Shown: piece by piece, positions 1-8,014 of the stretch | Position numbering within the stretch: the stretch's first letter is position 1 | Layout: each line of letters starts with the position of its first letter | Assembly (NCBI GenBank): GCA_024226935.1 | Contig: JAAELK010000505.1 | Coordinates: forward strand, 33,531 to 97,530 | Direction of reading: 5' to 3' | DNA length: 64,000 nucleotides | From: Desulfobacteraceae bacterium | GTDB taxonomy: Bacteria; Desulfobacterota; Desulfobacteria; Desulfobacterales; Desulfobacteraceae | Notes under the pieces: generated by a model | Database searches by the model: none | Told to the model about the DNA's origin: nothing | Seen by the model: only the letters and a program-made list of their open reading frames with translations | Translations under genes and position numbers: made by a program

Positions 1-57
1 TCTGTAAAAAAAAATCAATTAAACTAAATTTTTTTCGTAAAGGGCCGTTTTTTTAAG

Positions 58-960
58 TTATCTCCCGTACTTGTCATCAAAGGAGTTCCAGAAAGATCGG
101 TCCTTATTGCGCCAGCCCTTGCCAAATGATTTATCAAAGAAGGGTTTAAGATTGGAAAACCATGACCCGTAGCCCTGTTTATCTGTTATTTTGGCTCGAA
201 TTACGTTTGCCGCATGGGTGGACAGATTTGCCAGTTCATCCTTTGGAATATAGGAGTCTGCTCCTTTTTGAATGGATTCCTTGAGATTTTCCGGGGTCAG
301 GGCATGGGCGGTGAGCATGAGTGCCGGTACTTTTTTTTTTCTGGCAAGTTCTAAGATGTCATAACCGTTGACTCCCATGATATCAAGGATGGCCAGGTCA
401 TAGTTATTGTTTTTAATCAGTTTTTTGGCCGCCTTAAAGGAGCCTGCCATTTCAAGGGTACACATATCTAAAAGTTCTTCAATGGTTTCAAGAATATCCG
501 GTTCATCATCCACCACCAGAACTCTTCTGTCCTTTAAAAGATCATCGGATAAAATAGTGTCAATGTCAAACTTGACCGTGGTGACGGGACATGGGGCTTT
601 TAAAATCACATATCTTGCTGTGGAGCCGAGAATAGCTTTCTGGGCCCGGGATTTTTTTTTGATTCCAAGAAAGATATGGTCAATATTATTTTCCTTGGCA
701 AATTTTACCAGGTCTTCACCGGCGGAAAGTCCCCTGACGCTTTGCTGGGTATCGCACTTGATACCGGAGTTTTCCATGAGTTGCCTGGCAAACTCAAGGC
801 TTTGTTCGGATTTGGTGATATCCTCCTGTTTTTCAGAACTTCCTCCTTTCATGGATGTGACAACATGGACAAAGGCACTATGAATGCCTGCTGTGTCCCT
901 TGCAAGGGATAATGCGACTCTGCCGACTTCTCCACCATTATATCCAACCAGTATCTTCAT
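58..960 (-). CDS. UspA-domain / response-regulator receiver fusion protein
   Basis: A 300-residue cytoplasmic protein. Residues 1-130 read as a universal stress protein domain (MKILVGYNGG start, then a G-S-T-A-R-Y nucleotide-loop-like motif near residues 112-117). Residues 145-255 are a CheY-like receiver with acidic pair D151/D152, likely phospho-acceptor D193 in LDIMG, T217 and K240. No DNA-binding output domain follows; the last ~35 residues form a tail rich in W and F (W267 to the end) that is almost repeated in the response regulator at 12919-13440. It is the last gene of the liv/acyl-CoA ligase operon, 41 bp after livF, so it may sense energy or stress state for that import system. The kinase partner is not identifiable from sequence alone; the kinases at 9.7-12.9 kb are candidates. 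Start ATG has only a modest upstream Shine-Dalgarno (GGAGTTC). Confidence 0.85.
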   Translation of the reverse strand: MKILVGYNGGEVGRVALSLARDTAGIHSAFVHVVTSMKGGSSEKQEDITKSEQSLEFARQLMENSGIKCDTQQSVRGLSAGEDLVKFAKENNIDHIFLGIKKKSRAQKAILGSTARYVILKAPCPVTTVKFDIDTILSDDLLKDRRVLVVDDEPDILETIEELLDMCTLEMAGSFKAAKKLIKNNNYDLAILDIMGVNGYDILELARKKKVPALMLTAHALTPENLKESIQKGADSYIPKDELANLSTHAANVIRAKITDKQGYGSWFSNLKPFFDKSFGKGWRNKDRSFWNSFDDKYGR

Positions 961-1001
961 TTTGAACTCCTATGATTTGCAGTCTACATCCAGCAGAAGG
1001 A

Positions 1002-1805
1002 TCACATCCATCGTTTGCGTCTCTTGTAAGATTTAACATCCTTAAAGGATTTTCTGCCCCCGCCCTTGGTTATACCCATGTAAAACTCTTTGACATCCGG
1101 GTTGTTTTGTAGTTCTTTTGAAGGGCCTTCAAGAACGATTTTACCAGATTCCATGATATATGCATAATCGGAAACGGCAAGGGCAACCTTGGCATTTTGC
1201 TCCACCACCAGAATGGTAGTGTTGAGATCTTTATTGATTTGTTGAATATTGTTAAATATTTCTTTTACTAAAAGGGGGGCAAGGCCCAGGGAAGGTTCAT
1301 CAAGCATGAGCATTTTCGGGGATGCCATGAGTGCCCTTGCAATGGCAATCATCTGTTGTTCTCCTCCTGAGCTGTAGCCGGCCATGCGGTTGCTGACCTT
1401 GGAAAGTCTGGGAAAATGTGTGTACATCAGCTCAACGTCCTTTTTTATGGCTACAGATCCATCCCTACGCGTAATGGAACCTACTACAATATTTTCATTT
1501 ACGGTCAAATGCTTGAATACTCTCCGGCCTTCAGGAACCATGATCGCCCCCAGTTTGACCACATCTGTGCCCATTTTCTGGGTGATATTTGTGCCGTTAA
1601 ATTTTATTATCCCTTCCTTGATGGCACCATTTTCCGGTTTTAAAAGCCCGCTGATTGCCCGCAAGGTGGTGGTTTTGCCTGCACCATTTGTTCCGAGCAA
1701 TGATACTATACTGCCCCTTGGCACATTTAAACTGACTCCGCGTAAAACTTGAATAATATCATTGTAGACCACTTCAATATTGTTCACTTCAAGCAGATTT
1801 TTCAT
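1002..1805 (-). CDS. livF: Branched-chain amino acid-type ABC transporter ATPase LivF
   Basis: An ABC ATPase of 267 residues. It shows a Walker A motif (GTNGAGKTTT), a signature region (YSSGGEQQMIAIARALM), Walker B (LMLDEPSLGLAP) and the switch histidine region (VVEQNAK). The short Q-loop region and the LivF-style VPEGRRVFKHLTVNEN stretch separate it from LivG. It should pair with LivG on the cytoplasmic side of LivH/LivM and power solute import. The gene follows livK after a 118-bp gap holding two stable hairpins, and an AAAGGACAT Shine-Dalgarno supports the start. The C-terminal ~25 residues are unusually basic (KSFKDVKSYKRRKRW), an extension beyond the usual LivF end. The transported solute need not be an amino acid, given the two acyl-CoA ligases in the same operon. 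Confidence 0.93.
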   Translation of the reverse strand: MKNLLEVNNIEVVYNDIIQVLRGVSLNVPRGSIVSLLGTNGAGKTTTLRAISGLLKPENGAIKEGIIKFNGTNITQKMGTDVVKLGAIMVPEGRRVFKHLTVNENIVVGSITRRDGSVAIKKDVELMYTHFPRLSKVSNRMAGYSSGGEQQMIAIARALMASPKMLMLDEPSLGLAPLLVKEIFNNIQQINKDLNTTILVVEQNAKVALAVSDYAYIMESGKIVLEGPSKELQNNPDVKEFYMGITKGGGRKSFKDVKSYKRRKRWM

Positions 1806-1839
1806 ATGTCCTTTTTTCTATATTGTCTTTTTTTCTATA

Positions 1840-1912
1840 TTTCCCCGGTACTGCCCGGGAAAGTTAATTTTGTACCGATTAGTTTTGCAGGGGGCGCTCC
1901 CTTATGGCCCCC
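1840..1912 (-). terminator. Two hairpins in the livK-livF spacer
   Basis: Read on the minus strand, GGGGGC (1907-1912) pairs with GCCCCC (1890-1895), and downstream TTTCCCGG pairs with CCGGGGAAA (1840-1862, one bulge). Neither has a clean U-run directly after it, though a T-rich tract follows at about 1810-1839. Such hairpins commonly protect the binding-protein mRNA or partly terminate transcription so that the binding protein is made in excess over the ATPase. That role is inferred. Confidence 0.55.
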
Positions 1913-1923
1913 GTCCGAAGTTT

Positions 1924-3150
1924 TTATTCGATTTTTTTCATGTATTCCGATTGGATGGGGGTGCCAACTTTTTTGAAGGTGCCGTCTTGAACTGAATAAA
2001 TTTGGAGCATGTCGACTCCTGCCCGGTCTGTATCGGAATAAGTTACAGGTCCTATGGTGGTATATGGCTGGTATGCATAGTTTCCGTTCATTGCATTCAT
2101 CTCTTTGTAGAGGTTTTTCTTGTTGACCTCAAAACCTTTGGCTTTTGTCCGTTTGATGGCTTCTGTGACAACCTGGGCCACCATGATACCGGCGGCATAA
2201 TTGTGGGAATTGGCTGCCTTGTTATCCCTGCCATAGCGTTTGGCCAGGGCCAATTGTTTATCCGTGCCTTTACCCGGTTCAGAAGTTAAGTTAAAAGAAC
2301 AGGTCCAGAAAAAACCCTCGGACGCATCTCCTGCGAGGGCAATCAGATCGTTACCGCCGGTGTAATGGACACCCAGAAAAGTAAGTTTGCCTTTTTCACC
2401 ATAGGATTTGGCTGTCATCCCCAGGCGGGTGGAATCCTTGAGCATGGTTGAAACCGGGGATTGAACTGTATGACAGAGCACATACTGGACTCCTTTGTTT
2501 GAAAGACGCTTGAGCATGGCGGAGTTATCAAGGTTTTTCCCGTGTTCAACCACTTCCACGATTTCCATGTTCAGGCCTGCTTTGATTGCTTTTTGGGCAT
2601 CTTCTACTGGACCCCTGCCAAAGGCGGAAGGGTGGATGAACATGGCTACTTTTGCTTTGCCGCCCTTATGATTTTTAACTACATATTCTGACAGGGCTAC
2701 CAATTGTTCCGAATAGGAGGCAACGGGCAGGAAAATATAATTGGAATCATCCAGGTTTCCGGCATGGTAGGAGGCAGGTAGTACGGCGATTTGCTCTTCT
2801 TCAAAATCTCTCTTGAGTCCCAGGGTGGAACCTGTGGAATAGTTCAGGTACATGACAATACCCTTATCCAGATATTCTTCGAAATTACGTTTGGTGACAT
2901 CTGTTTTGTATTGGTCATCCCGGATCATGCATTCAATTTTATCGTCTCCCAGGACCCGGGTTTCATTAACAAATCTGAAATAGTCTTCAACCCCTTTGGA
3001 ATAGGGGTTGCCGGCATCAGAAGTTGGACCTGTTATGGCAAGGGACATACCGAGTTTGTGAATCTTTCCCTCTGCATTGACCGATGGGGTAAATGTAAAA
3101 AACATGATAAGAATTAATCCGGTTAAGCTTAAACATCTTTTGTTTTTCAT
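1924..3150 (-). CDS. livK: Periplasmic solute-binding protein of the Liv-type ABC transporter
   Basis: A 408-residue exported binding protein. Residues 1-26 are a classic signal peptide (KNKR, hydrophobic core, VNA cleavage), and the mature start KIHKLGMSLAITGPTSDAGNPYSKGVEDYFRFVN is typical of type-1 LivJ/LivK-like Venus-flytrap proteins. It should capture the solute in the periplasm and hand it to LivH/LivM. It is somewhat longer than classical LivK. It lies 87 bp downstream of livM and before two hairpins that may raise its expression relative to livF. A GAGGAGAAAG Shine-Dalgarno precedes the ATG. The ligand is unknown; the gene neighbourhood favours a carboxylic acid that is activated to a CoA thioester rather than leucine. 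Confidence 0.92.
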   Translation of the reverse strand: MKNKRCLSLTGLILIMFFTFTPSVNAEGKIHKLGMSLAITGPTSDAGNPYSKGVEDYFRFVNETRVLGDDKIECMIRDDQYKTDVTKRNFEEYLDKGIVMYLNYSTGSTLGLKRDFEEEQIAVLPASYHAGNLDDSNYIFLPVASYSEQLVALSEYVVKNHKGGKAKVAMFIHPSAFGRGPVEDAQKAIKAGLNMEIVEVVEHGKNLDNSAMLKRLSNKGVQYVLCHTVQSPVSTMLKDSTRLGMTAKSYGEKGKLTFLGVHYTGGNDLIALAGDASEGFFWTCSFNLTSEPGKGTDKQLALAKRYGRDNKAANSHNYAAGIMVAQVVTEAIKRTKAKGFEVNKKNLYKEMNAMNGNYAYQPYTTIGPVTYSDTDRAGVDMLQIYSVQDGTFKKVGTPIQSEYMKKIE

Positions 3151-3237
3151 TTCTTTCTCCTCTTTGGTTTAGGTTGTATAAAGAAACGATAAGTTTAATA
3201 TACGATTTGATTACTTTAGTGTCGTAACAGCTTCTTT

Positions 3238-4332
3238 CTAATATCTGAAGGGCCATAACTTAGTATATGATTTTACGATCCGCCACCAATTGGCAATTCC
3301 CCTGGGTTCAAACATTAAAAATAAAACAATGACAAGACCGAAGGTAAAAGGGCGTAATGCCGTTGCAAGGTTCATGCTGGAGGGTAGATATCGTCCTGCC
3401 AGCTCTGCTAATTGTTCCACATTAAGGTCAAGCAACTTGATGGCAACCGGTCCCCAGAAGGATCCATTCAGGGTGCCTAAGCCTCCGACAATGGCCATGG
3501 CAAGATAGGATATCGATTCGTGGAGGGTAAAGGATTCAAACCCGACACCCCGGTAAAGGTAGGCATGCAAGGCTCCTGCAACTCCGGCGAAAAAACCGGC
3601 CAGTGCGAAGGCATAAACTTTGGTAAGGCCTGGATGTATTCCCATGGCATCGGCTGCCCGGTCATTATCGCGTACCGCTACAAGGCTGCGACCATACTTG
3701 GTTTTGAGCAGGTTTCTGATTCCAAATCCCAGGAGTACGACAAAGATTAAAATTACATAATACCAGAAAAGGTAATGGTCTTTCCTTCCCACCGTTCCAG
3801 TGAACCAGGTTACTCTTCCTACAAATATGGTCTGGCCCTGGTTAAAAAAGCTCATGAAATTGATTACCCATTGAAAAATCATCTGAAAGGAGAGGGTGGC
3901 AATGGCAAGATAGAGATGCTTGAGTCTCAGGGCCGGCAAGCCCACAATGCCGCCAAACAATGCCCCCATAAGACCTGCCATAATGATGAGTACCGGCCAG
4001 AAATGGGTGACAAAAATATGGGAATCTCCCATGATCCGGCAGAAGGAGGCCACGGTATAGGCCCCGATTCCCACAAATGCGGCATGGCCGATGGATATGA
4101 GTCCTGCAAATCCGGTCACAAGATTTAAGCCCATGACTGCAACTATGGCGATGAGAATATTATCAATTACAAGCATATACTTGTTGCCCATGGGAAAGAA
4201 AACCGGCCAGGCAAAAAGCAGGAATAAAAACAGGGTAAACACCGACCGGTCCAGATGGGTATGAAATGTTGCCTGTTCTTGTTTGTAGGAGGTGAAATAA
4301 TTACCCGTTGCTAACCATGGATTTGTTGACAT
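3238..4332 (-). CDS. livM: Branched-chain amino acid-type ABC transporter permease LivM
   Basis: A 364-residue inner-membrane permease. Hydrophobic segments begin near residue 31 (VFTLFLFLLFAWPVFF) and recur through the protein. The LivM signature follows: an N-terminal GLNLVTGFAGLISIGHAAFVGIGAY stretch, the cytoplasmic coupling region LLKTKYGRSLVAVRDNDRAADAMGI, and a C-terminal AIVGGLGTLNGSFWGP. It forms the heteromeric channel with LivH. The gene starts 3 bp after livH stops, so the two are translationally linked, and it ends 87 bp before livK. The soluble N-terminal stretch of about 30 residues is slightly long. Confidence in the family is high; the substrate is not visible in the sequence. 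Confidence 0.93.
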   Translation of the reverse strand: MSTNPWLATGNYFTSYKQEQATFHTHLDRSVFTLFLFLLFAWPVFFPMGNKYMLVIDNILIAIVAVMGLNLVTGFAGLISIGHAAFVGIGAYTVASFCRIMGDSHIFVTHFWPVLIIMAGLMGALFGGIVGLPALRLKHLYLAIATLSFQMIFQWVINFMSFFNQGQTIFVGRVTWFTGTVGRKDHYLFWYYVILIFVVLLGFGIRNLLKTKYGRSLVAVRDNDRAADAMGIHPGLTKVYAFALAGFFAGVAGALHAYLYRGVGFESFTLHESISYLAMAIVGGLGTLNGSFWGPVAIKLLDLNVEQLAELAGRYLPSSMNLATALRPFTFGLVIVLFLMFEPRGIANWWRIVKSYTKLWPFRY

Positions 4333-4335
4333 AGG

Positions 4336-5229
4336 TTACACCCGCTCAATTTCATGAATTCCAAATAAACCATGGGGTTTAAATAGGAGTATGATTAATA
4401 AAATGATATAGGGCATGACTTCCCCTGTACCGGAAAGGCCCCAGTTGCCGTCCAGATATCCGGAAGCAAGCTGCTGGATTAAACCCATTATTATACCTGC
4501 CACCACAGCCCCCAGGATGGAGTCAAGGCCGCCTAAAATAAGCACGGGGAAAACTACTATGCCAAAGGCATGGAGGGTATCAAAGTTTAACCCCGTGATA
4601 TTGCCGATGATGCAACCGGCAGCGGCAGCAGAAAGCCCTGCCGTGGCCCAGGCAAGTCCGAATACTTTGGGGACGGAAATACCCACGGACATGGCTCCGA
4701 ACTGGTCATCGGATACGGCCCGCATGGAAATCCCCACCGTGGATTTTTTAAAAAACCAGGAAAATCCGCCGATAAGAATAAAGGTGATGATCACCCCAAC
4801 AAGCTGGGTCCAGGAAATGGATACTCCGCCCAGGGTCAAGGGAGTCGTGGGTAAAAAGGCGGGAAAGGAATAGTTTTCCGTACCAAAAGGGGTGAGATAA
4901 ATCAGTCCGTCGATGATGGAGCCAAGCCCTATGGTGACCATGATTACCGAGATAATAGGTTCGCCGATGAGTCGTCGTAAAAAGATTCTTTCTACACTCA
5001 TGGCTAGAAAAAATGTGATGATCATGCTGGCAAGAAAAGAAAAGAAAATAGGAATCCCAATGGTTATAGTTAAAAAATAGGTGATAAAGGCTCCGGCAGC
5101 AATGATCTGGCCGTGGGCAAAGTTTGCTACCCGGCTTGATTTATATATCAGTACCAGGCCCAGGGCTGCTAACGCATAGATGGAACCTACCACAACACCA
5201 CTGACAACGATTTGAAAAAAATAACTCAT
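4336..5229 (-). CDS. livH: Branched-chain amino acid-type ABC transporter permease LivH
   Basis: A 297-residue inner-membrane permease of the usual LivH length. The start MSYFFQIVVSGVVVGSIYALAALGLVLIYKSSRVANFAHGQI is diagnostic, and the cytoplasmic coupling helix STVGISMRAVSDDQFGAMSVGI and the loop VFPVLILGGLDSILGAVVAGIIMG match the family. It pairs with LivM. It sits 9 bp after the large acyl-CoA ligase and 3 bp before livM, so ligase, permeases and binding protein are probably one transcript. This order, with a ligase immediately before livH, recurs in several Proteobacteria and Desulfobacterota (from memory) and suggests vectorial uptake and CoA activation of an organic acid. Confidence 0.93.
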   Translation of the reverse strand: MSYFFQIVVSGVVVGSIYALAALGLVLIYKSSRVANFAHGQIIAAGAFITYFLTITIGIPIFFSFLASMIITFFLAMSVERIFLRRLIGEPIISVIMVTIGLGSIIDGLIYLTPFGTENYSFPAFLPTTPLTLGGVSISWTQLVGVIITFILIGGFSWFFKKSTVGISMRAVSDDQFGAMSVGISVPKVFGLAWATAGLSAAAAGCIIGNITGLNFDTLHAFGIVVFPVLILGGLDSILGAVVAGIIMGLIQQLASGYLDGNWGLSGTGEVMPYIILLIILLFKPHGLFGIHEIERV

Positions 5230-5238
5230 CAGATTTTT

Positions 5239-7164
5239 TTAGGCTCCTTTCACTGTGTAAAACGCAATGCTTGTTTTAACCGAAGTGGATTGCCCATCCT
5301 GGTATTCATAGGATGCCTCAACCTTTCGTTTATCTATTGTCTCGTCATAAAGCCAATCATAAAGATTCTGGTATTTTTCCTGGACAAATTTACGGCGGAT
5401 TTTACCGGTTTTGGTCAACTCTCCGTCATCCATATCCAATAGTTTATAGAGCAGGGCAAACCGTTTGATTTTAAAATGCTCTTTTTCGGCACGACTGTTT
5501 ACATCCAAAACCTGTTCCATCATAAGTTGAGCCACTTCCGGCTTGCTGGAAAGATCCATAAAAGTGGAGTAGGATATTCCCCTGTCTTCAGCCCATTTCC
5601 CCACAACAATGGGGTCCACATTGATCAGACAGGCAACAAAATCTTCTTTGTTTCCATAGATGACCGCCTCCTTAATATAGGGAGAAAATTTCATGGCATT
5701 TTCCAGGAACATGGGGGAGAACATTTCTCCCTTGTTGTTATGCATGACATCGGATAGCCGGTCAATAACCACCAGATGTCCGTATTCATCAATAAATCCG
5801 GCATCCCCGGAATGTAGCCATCCGTCTTTTAGGGCTTCTTCGCTTTTTTCCGGCAGATCATAATATCCCGGGGAAACCGAATCCGATTTTGAAAGAATTT
5901 CCCCGTTTTCGGCAATTTTGCATTGGGTCCCCGGCAGGGGTTTTCCAACGGTTTCCGGCCGGACATCTCCGTCCCTGTGCATGTAAGCGATTCCGGTTAT
6001 TTCTGTCTGTCCATAGATTTGTTTTAAATTGACGCCAATGGCCTGGTAAAAGGTGAAAAGTTCAGGCCCCAGGGCTGCCCCTCCTGTATATGCCCGTCTC
6101 AGTCGCAAGAATCCTATCTGATTGATGAGAGGTCGAATGACCATCTGTGTTCCCAGCCAGGATTTTATCTTCAACCCCAAGGGCATGGATTTGCCTGTCA
6201 TCTTATAGTCCGCAGCCCTAATGCCAATTTTGATAAAATAGTTATAAAACAGCTTGTTCAGCCAATATGACTGGTCAATTTTAAGCCAGATTTCGCTTCT
6301 AATGGTTTCATAAATTCTGGGGGCACCGAACATGAAGTGGGGGCCGATCTCCTTTAAATCAGCCATGGCGGTTTCAACGGATTCGGGAAAATTAATGGTG
6401 ATCCCACTGGCCATGGCTACCCCAAAGGAGTTCATCTGTTCTCCGATCCAGGCAAAGGGTAAAAAAGAAACATATTCGTCCGTGGATTCCAAAGGATCCA
6501 CCTGGGTGATTTTTACCCCCATGTTGATATAGTTTTTATGGGTCATCATGGTGCCCTTGGGCAGCCCTGTGGTACCGGAAGTGAGACAGAGATGACAGAC
6601 ATCGTTCGCAGATCCCATGTCCACGAAATTCTCAAAAAGAGTTGAATCCTTTTGGTGTTCTTTCTCACCTATTTTGTATAGATCCCTGATATTAATGAAC
6701 CAGTCATCGGACATGTATTCCCGCATTCCCCTTGGGTCTTCAAAAATAACCTTTTTAACCCTGGGAATCTTATCTCTAACTTCCAATACCTTGTCCACCT
6801 GTTCCTGGTTATCACAGAACACGGCAGAAACCTTGAGGTAGTTTAATATCTGGGAGATTTCAGCCGGCATACTGGTCTGATAAATTCCGGCGGATATAGC
6901 ACCCAGGGCATGACTGCCAATGGCTATAAAGAGCAGCTCGGGTATATTGTCTGAGATGATGGCAATGGTATTACTTTTGTTAAGCCCGATGGCTTTTAAG
7001 CCCAGGGAGGTTTTTCGGACATGATCATAATAATCTTCCCAGGAATAGGTGTTCCATATGCCAAAATCCTTTTCTCTCAAAGCCGGGCGTTTGGGACTTG
7101 TTTTTACCCGCCAGCGGAGAAGTTGAGGAATGGTGTATTCAAGCAGTTGATCATTTTTGTTCAT
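5239..7164 (-). CDS. AMP-forming long-chain-type acyl-CoA synthetase inside the liv operon
   Basis: A large ANL-superfamily acyl-CoA ligase of about 641 residues. Visible motifs are the P-loop-like CLTSGTTGLPKGTMMTHKN, the A5 motif QIYGQTEITG, the hinge HSGDAGFIDEYGHLVVIDR, and a C-terminal lysine region ELTKTGKIRRK. It should adenylate a carboxylic acid and transfer it to CoA in the cytoplasm; the length and the GRK-like end place it with long-chain or FadD15-like ligases. The open frame extends to an ATG at 7194, but I chose ATG 7164: it has GGAG 12 nt upstream and overlaps the livG stop by 14 bp; an ATG at 7173 is also possible. Being nested between livG and livH, it probably traps the imported solute as a CoA ester. 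The acid itself is unknown. Confidence 0.88.
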   Translation of the reverse strand: MNKNDQLLEYTIPQLLRWRVKTSPKRPALREKDFGIWNTYSWEDYYDHVRKTSLGLKAIGLNKSNTIAIISDNIPELLFIAIGSHALGAISAGIYQTSMPAEISQILNYLKVSAVFCDNQEQVDKVLEVRDKIPRVKKVIFEDPRGMREYMSDDWFINIRDLYKIGEKEHQKDSTLFENFVDMGSANDVCHLCLTSGTTGLPKGTMMTHKNYINMGVKITQVDPLESTDEYVSFLPFAWIGEQMNSFGVAMASGITINFPESVETAMADLKEIGPHFMFGAPRIYETIRSEIWLKIDQSYWLNKLFYNYFIKIGIRAADYKMTGKSMPLGLKIKSWLGTQMVIRPLINQIGFLRLRRAYTGGAALGPELFTFYQAIGVNLKQIYGQTEITGIAYMHRDGDVRPETVGKPLPGTQCKIAENGEILSKSDSVSPGYYDLPEKSEEALKDGWLHSGDAGFIDEYGHLVVIDRLSDVMHNNKGEMFSPMFLENAMKFSPYIKEAVIYGNKEDFVACLINVDPIVVGKWAEDRGISYSTFMDLSSKPEVAQLMMEQVLDVNSRAEKEHFKIKRFALLYKLLDMDDGELTKTGKIRRKFVQEKYQNLYDWLYDETIDKRKVEASYEYQDGQSTSVKTSIAFYTVKGA

Positions 7165-7930
7165 CTGATGCATCTTCTCCAATATAGGCTTCAATAACTT
7201 TTGGATCCTGGGCGATCTCTTCGGGGGTGCCGGAACCTATAAGCTGACCGAAATCCAGTACATAGATTCTATCGGAAATATCCATGACAACACCTAGGTC
7301 ATGCTCTACCAGTACCACCGTGATGTTGCGCTCCTTTTGAATATCAATCACAAACCGGACAATATCTTCTTTTTCTTCGATGTTCATTCCAGCCATGGGT
7401 TCGTCTAAAAGTAATATGTCCGGTGCCAATGTCATGGCCCTGGCCACTTCTACTTTTTTCTGGATACCATAACTCAGGTTGCCAACCAGGCTTTTACGAT
7501 AGGGTTCAAGTTCCATAAAATCGATGACCTCTTCCACGTAGGCCCTGTTTTCTGCTTCAATTCTGGAGGCTTTTCCATAAAAGAAAATAGCATGGAGAAT
7601 AGAGTAGTTTAAATTTTGATGGCGGGCCAGTAGTAGATTATCTAAGACCGAGAGCCCCGAAAATAGTTCCAGGTTCTGAAAGGCTCTGGCAATGCCCAGG
7701 TTGGAGATCTGGTGGGGGGATGCATGGGTTAATTTTTTATTTTTGTAGAAAATATCCCCCCTGGTGGGGTGATAAAAACCGGAGATACAATTGAGCATGC
7801 TTGTTTTGCCGGCCCCATTAGGGCCGATAATGGAGGTGATAAGACCTGGTTCAATTTTCATATCTACGTTGGACAATGCTTTGAGTCCGCCAAAAGAGAG
7901 TGTTACATCTGAAATATTTAAATGTGTCAT
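7151..7930 (-). CDS. livG: Branched-chain amino acid-type ABC transporter ATPase LivG
   Basis: An ABC ATPase of 259 residues. Walker A is GPNGAGKTSM, the signature region LSYGIQKKVEVARAM, Walker B ILLLDEPMAGM, and the switch histidine sits in VEHDLGVV. The stretch GIARAFQNLELFSGLSVLDN is the Q-loop pattern of LivG proteins. The LSYGIQKK signature departs from the common LSGGQ, as is usual in LivG-like subunits. It pairs with LivF. It begins 84 bp after the smaller acyl-CoA ligase, and its stop overlaps the start of the larger ligase, which is good evidence for one operon. Confidence 0.93.
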   Translation of the reverse strand: MTHLNISDVTLSFGGLKALSNVDMKIEPGLITSIIGPNGAGKTSMLNCISGFYHPTRGDIFYKNKKLTHASPHQISNLGIARAFQNLELFSGLSVLDNLLLARHQNLNYSILHAIFFYGKASRIEAENRAYVEEVIDFMELEPYRKSLVGNLSYGIQKKVEVARAMTLAPDILLLDEPMAGMNIEEKEDIVRFVIDIQKERNITVVLVEHDLGVVMDISDRIYVLDFGQLIGSGTPEEIAQDPKVIEAYIGEDASDEQK

Positions 7931-8014
7931 CTCAAATCCAAACTTTTTATGTTAGATTGACAAAAAACTTCCGGTTTATTACTTAAATTTTTGGTCCTAA
8001 ATAAAGGCAAATTT